Shown here piece by piece: positions 58,998 through 64,000 of a stretch of DNA of 64,000 bases (position 1 is its first letter; each line of letters starts with the position of its first letter). Source of the stretch: Ulota crispa (taxonomy: Eukaryota; Streptophyta; Bryopsida; Orthotrichales; Orthotrichaceae); the NCBI GenBank assembly GCA_963920765.1, contig OY987242.1, positions 3,932,789 through 3,996,788 on the forward strand, in the 5' to 3' direction. The notes under the pieces were generated by a model. That model was not told the origin of the DNA and made no database searches. It saw only the letters and a program-made list of their open reading frames with translations. A program made the translations under genes and the position numbers.

Positions 58998-61900
58998 TAT
59001 AGGTTTGTTGTGAGGACGAGGCAACCCAATGTGTTAGCTTGTATGATATTCGTGATTTGTTTATCAATCTTGAGAAACGTGGAGGTAACTTAGATAAGGT
59101 TGACTTCTTTTTGTAGCAATTTTCTTTTTTGGTTCTTCCTTGCCCTAATCGATATAATTATTGCCATGATGACATTCACTAAGCTATAGTGAGTGGAATG
59201 CAAGAAATAAAGAAAAGAGGAGGAGGGCAAGGCAAACTTTGGAATGCTCTCAAAAATTGGGAGCCAAATAGAAAGCACATTGAATGGTCAATTTTTCCAT
59301 TTTTCATTGGCAGGCCGTGAGGTTATCATAAGCATGGCTAGTTATATGCAATTAAGAGTTAATTGTTTCAAATGTGTATCCTATGGTAAGAATCTTAATT
59401 TTTTTTTGCAAAACGACACACCGATAACAACAAACTAGTAATAACAAACTAGTAACACTAGTGAAAACGTTTTGTGCTAATTATCGTTTTTTTGCTACAC
59501 CAAAATTGGTGTGGCTAATTGTTCTATGGTATTTTTTGAAAAAATGTAAAATATTTAGCCAACTTTTATACACAGGTTTGGGAGTAGGAATCCAGATTTT
59601 AAAATCTCACTTGATGCCGCCTCATCCTACTAGTACAATATTTTAATTTTTCACAAAACCACCCTGAGATTTAGCTTTGATGAAAAGTTGAAAACATCCA
59701 ACTTTACATTTGTAAAAGAAAATGTAGCCATCCTTGCTACTCAACCTTTTTTGGTTAGAAAAAAAAGTCACTTCATTCAAAAAAAATTTACTGAGTAACA
59801 CCACTGTGACACTAGTACTTTATTGTTGAAACTCATCGGTTTTTGATATCTTCTACTCCGTACTATTTTGTAGTTATTGACACTTCACGAATTCAATTAG
59901 ATCCAGTTCAAAATAAGTAAATTTGTACATATAATTTACGTTGTCATTTATTGGAGCAATAGTAAATTTTCAAACTCAATTCCTCAATTGTATTGAAGAA
60001 CGTTTCTTGTGTAAAGAACATTGCACAGTCTTCTTGCTTGTGCATCAACATGCTTTAGTATTCAAATAAAATTAATAAAAGCAACAGTTGTAAATGAATT
60101 GCTGACTTAAAAAAAATACCAATAGGAAAAAGGGTGACAAAACCCACTATAGTAACCATTTTGGATAGCTGATTTTTAGCAATATCATTTTTTTTCTGAT
60201 TTTAGTATAGATTAATACATTATTTATTTAAAAAATTTGCATATAATTTAAAGACTTAACCAATTTACGGAATTTTTTTAATGATAAATAAGTTTTCAAT
60301 GCTACTATTGCATTCTCTTTGAAGTTTGTATTCAAACACATGAAATCAGATGCAAATACTTTATCAAGAATAAGTTATAAATTCCTATATCTTTTGTGCA
60401 ACTTATAATAGCAAAACCAAAGTTCAACTTTAAATATGAATGTATATAAATGTAACAACTACTTCTTTAAGTTTGAAATTAAGCTATGTATCATACAATT
60501 TCAGAAAACAAAATACTCGTTGAACCATTTCCTTTAGATTTTTGTTTGGAACAAAACCATTTTATAACCACTGTCAAACTTTACCAATTTGAGAACTTAG
60601 GAATTAGCTTCATTTTCCACTCGAGGCCCTATGATTATAAGTACCAAAGCACACAAACAAGTGAATCTATGCACATGGTTCAGTATGAAAAAGTCTTACG
60701 ATTTTGTATACAAAGTTTGCTTAGCTGTCAATAAAATGTTATAAGTGACTTCACTTCTACAACTATCATGTTTAGAGTTTACGGATTTGCTTATTCAAAT
60801 TAAAATCACTCTCCTTTTTAAATAGACTTGAAATCAAGCACATACTATCATTCATTCATTTCAACAAGGCGTATGGGGTGTACTTTGACGGTCTCTCATA
60901 GCCAAGGTGAAAAGATTAGCAAGTGCAAAATGTTTCCCCTCAAGTCAATTTTTACAAAAAAGAAAAGAAAAAAGAAGCTTGTTGGATAGATGAAGCTTAT
61001 TGCGATGCCAAGCTCAAAATTTTGGTTTTTATAATTTGGAATTAGTAAGAGCATGTTCAAATGTAAACTCACATTAGCAAAATTATGAACCATGTAGATG
61101 TTTTTTCCATGTCCCTTTCAAGGGACCCCACTAAAGGATTTAATTTGTATTTCAAGATAGGGAAAATATCTTACAATCTAGTTTTCCCAATTCAAAATTT
61201 TGAAGGCAATGATGACCAAGAACCTTAGGTTTCAATGGAAACAAGGCAATCATTCAATTATGATGGTGCAAAACATCAAGAAGTCAATTTTTTTTGTGGC
61301 ACTACACTTGATTGTGTCAACTCAAGTTTGGAATACCATATTGAATCCATGCCTTTGTAGCCTTTTATACTTGTACAATAAGAAAATCATATAAAATAGC
61401 AACACTTCACACACACTTCTAATGTACCTAGCCTACGCTTAATATATTTTGAGAGTCGCAAACTAAGAGTCACAAACTAAGAGGCACTTGGAGGGCTCAT
61501 TATTTTGCTAAATGCAATGAAAAAGACCCTCAATCAAAAAGAGTAATGCAAGCTGGTCTTGGGAGTCATGAATGTTGATCCAATGCAATAGAAATACTTG
61601 TTACTTCGACTTTATGATTTTTGAGTTTTTTCTCCCACACAATATATCTTGCGTTTTTTTAAAGCCCATCCTGTTGCACACAAAGGCTTTGTCAAAATCA
61701 CATGGCTACAATGAAGGGATTCATTGTGCACAAACAAAATTAAGAGGAAGAACTTGTTACAATGACAAAAAAATGTCACTTTCTTTCTTTTTATTGAGCT
61801 TACATAAAAGTATAATGCACTTAGAATCAAGTTGTCATATTTCCAAACAACAATTTAGCAAATACCCACTTTATTTTATGTGTGCATTTGGTGTGTGCAT

Positions 61901-62043
61901 TAAAAATGCTATTAGGGCAAACTTCCATACTATCACAAAATTGAAAACTCATAGATAATAGACAAGTTTCCACTTTTCTAAGAGCACATACTTGAGGTTG
62001 ACATACTTTGGACACAAAACATGATGGCACCAAGTTATCAACT
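58998..62043. other. AT-rich gene-free DNA
   Basis: No gene or clear repeat was recognised. Open frames here are short and have no recognisable protein similarity. Confidence 0.4.
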
Positions 62044-62047
62044 TTAA

Positions 62048-62784
62048 CCCCTAAACACTCTAGAGGACCAAAAAGTGTTCTTTTGTGATTTCATAGGCTT
62101 GTTTGAGGCATTGGATTTAGTTGTTTGATCTTGCTATAAATTACAATTATGAAGGCATTCAAGTGGTTCATGCAAGTGGAATAACGGCAAGGCAAGCCAA
62201 ATGTTGCACAAGTGCCTCAAGAGCCTCAATTGGGTGAAACACCATATGGGGCGTGGTGGCAAGCAATGTCTTACAGGTTGCAACCAATCAAGATCTCTTG
62301 CAAGCTTCCTTGCATATTCTTTGTGGTAGCCAGAAATTTGCCAGCAAGCATTCAAGCATGTTCTAGACCCTTGTTGAGGCTGAGAACCCTCACCAAGTGT
62401 GCTGCTCAGTGTTTTCCTTGCAATAGCAAATTAAAGCCCTACAACTTAACATAAAAAGGAGTACAATCTTCAAGTAATTTGCAGGTTTGTTCATTCATAT
62501 CTAATCTTGCTACTCACCTAAATCGAGATGAATTAGAGGCTTACAAAATTTTGTAAAAATCATTCAATAGCAGCCACTTGCCAAAAAATATGAGATTTTA
62601 CCATCTCATTTGTTTGATCAAATGTCACAATCTCCCATCTCCCACTATCAATTGTTCTCAAAATTTGCAAGTTATTTTTTGAGAAGGTGTTCCACTATTT
62701 TCAAGAATCATTTGATTGACTGAGATACAATGCATCAAAGTTGTCTCACCCTGATTTTGGTGAAAATGGCATGGGCGCTTGGGG
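62048..62784. mobile_element. Possible decayed TTAA-type element
   Basis: CCCCTAAACACTC after TTAA at the left and GGGCGCTTGGGG before TTAA at the right have the family layout, but the inverted repeats have diverged. Confidence 0.35.
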
Positions 62785-63236
62785 TTAAAATGAACAATTC
62801 GCTTCCATGTGTCGAACTAGATCGGCAAACCTAAAATGCCCCCCAAAAAGGTGTCATTACCGTAGGTAGAAAGATGGACAAGAGAAGTGTTGCCAACAAG
62901 GCCGCGGCTTACCCGCCTGCCACGTAGAGCTCACTGTTTATTTGTGCCATAATCACTGGAAACCCTCCTCCAAAGTCAACGGTTCAAATTTAAAGTAAAT
63001 TCCATTGCTTTTCACAAGCATCAGTCAGGTGCTTGTTCCGTTGACTCCCTTTTTGACTGTTATGTATTTGACATTTCAAAATAATTTCACACAGCACAAG
63101 TGTTTTCAATTATTGCATCTCGCACTAAATAAGCTAATTTGCACCAGTTCAAGAAGAATGCAACATTGTTGGCTTGTTTATCAAAAGTAGTTCATTGTAA
63201 TGTAGAGTAATCTAATACTCCGTATATTGTAGGATA

Positions 63237-63606
63237 TTGCTAAAGCCACACTCAAAATTACTAACGTCACATCCCTATAAGCATGTATTTTGTAAATTTA
63301 ATGCTATTTTTTAATTCAAGTGGTCCATCCTTAATTCATCAAGGCGTTATCATCTTCTTGAAAGAAAGAAAAACAAAAACAATATTTTTTAAAACTTTGA
63401 TTGCACCATTGCTATTTTTTTAATGTATTTTTGCTTTAAATGTTTCAAAAATCCTATATTTTTAGTTTCAAATTCAAGCACCTCCAATTTTTTTGAATAT
63501 ATTGTTAGAATGATAGAAGTGAAACATGTATTTTTATCCAAATTTAAAAAATTAGAATTAAATTCTCATAGTTCATGCTCAAAATCTAGGGGTGTGGCGT
63601 TAGCAA
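63237..63606 (+). mobile_element. MITE, family D, copy 2
   Basis: The ends TTGCTAAAGCCACAC and GTGTGGCGTTAGCAA pair. The interior matches the copy at 57506 in the opposite orientation. Confidence 0.75.
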
Positions 63607-64000
63607 TTTTGGGTTTGGCTTTAGCAATTCCCTATATTATATTGTGGGATACAAAAATTTAGTATTATATCAAAGAATGTGACTCAAGTGGTCAAAATTT
63701 GAAGGGGCTTTTGTGTTGTTATGTAGTTCAACTAGAGAGTGTGTAAAAGACGTCATATTACTAAGGGTTTGTTACTAAGTTGCTACTTGTTAGGTGGTAA
63801 AAGGTTACTTGGAAAACAAGGGCAATATGCATGCTACACCTTCATATCAATCATATATAATTCTCCCAAATTAGTGTGAAGGGGTCTTGCATTGGTTGAA
63901 ATCTTGCATTAATTGAAAGAACTTGTATTGTTGTGTAGACATTAATTTAGATTCAACAAAGGTCTCTATTTTGAAGTTTCTCACAATGCAACAATGTCTT

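Noticed and set aside
58083-59067. Two similar ORFs on opposite strands (79 and 95 codons)
   Set aside because: They are the two arms of the Tc1/mariner-like foldback read in opposite directions. They contain no transposase motif.
47000-64000. Search for an autonomous transposase or LTR retrotransposon
   Set aside because: No DDE-type, integrase or reverse-transcriptase motif was seen in the open frames, and no long direct terminal repeats were found.
1-64000. tRNA, rRNA and CRISPR features
   Set aside because: No tRNA cloverleaf beyond the SINE-like boxes, no rRNA sequence and no regularly spaced repeats of CRISPR type were seen.

Overview
The window is nuclear DNA of a plant. The evidence is spliced genes with many short GT-AG introns, plant-type gene families (NRT2 nitrate transporter, LAG1 ceramide synthase, plant NPC1, UNC93-like, Maf-like), TTTAGGG-type telomere-like tracts, and AT-rich gene-poor DNA full of small DNA transposons. 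I cannot name the species. Some features are unusual for a flowering plant (a TTAA-flanked piggyBac-like family and a CAGTG-ended, TA-flanked Tc1/mariner-like element), so a non-seed land plant is possible, but this is inference.

Layout. At 1.9-5.4 kb (-) there is a complete six-exon LAG1/LOH ceramide synthase. 5.4-16.4 kb is gene-free, AT-rich repeat DNA with a SINE-like copy, foldback elements, a degenerate minisatellite and a four-layer transposon nest. At 16.5-28.6 kb (-) there is a complete 38-exon NPC1 sterol transporter gene (1314 residues; every splice junction was read and the frame closes). At 32.9-36.7 kb (-) lies an NRT2 nitrate transporter with damage at its 5' end and a locally reshuffled last exon. 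Divergently from it run a two-exon gene for an unknown 97-residue membrane protein (37.3-38.0 kb, +) and, 113 bp later, a complete ten-exon UNC93-like transporter gene (38.1-42.6 kb, +). A ten-exon Maf-like nucleotide pyrophosphatase gene (43.3-46.1 kb, -) faces it. 47-64 kb holds no gene I can support; it is mostly non-autonomous DNA transposons.

The genes are unrelated housekeeping or transport genes with no sign of a shared pathway: sphingolipid synthesis, sterol export from the vacuole or late endosome, nitrate uptake, a multispanning UNC93 protein and nucleotide-pool cleaning. The mobile DNA is the unusual part. At least six element families can be separated by terminal inverted repeat and target-site duplication (TSD): TTAA (piggyBac-like), TA (Tc1/mariner-like), TTA/TAA (Tourist/Harbinger), 8 bp (hAT-like), 9-10 bp (Mutator-like) and a long foldback family of unclear class. 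The TTAA family is the best candidate for something undescribed, because two filled/empty site comparisons inside this window support TTAA as its TSD. Several of the longer introns of the LAG1, NRT2 and Maf genes contain these elements.
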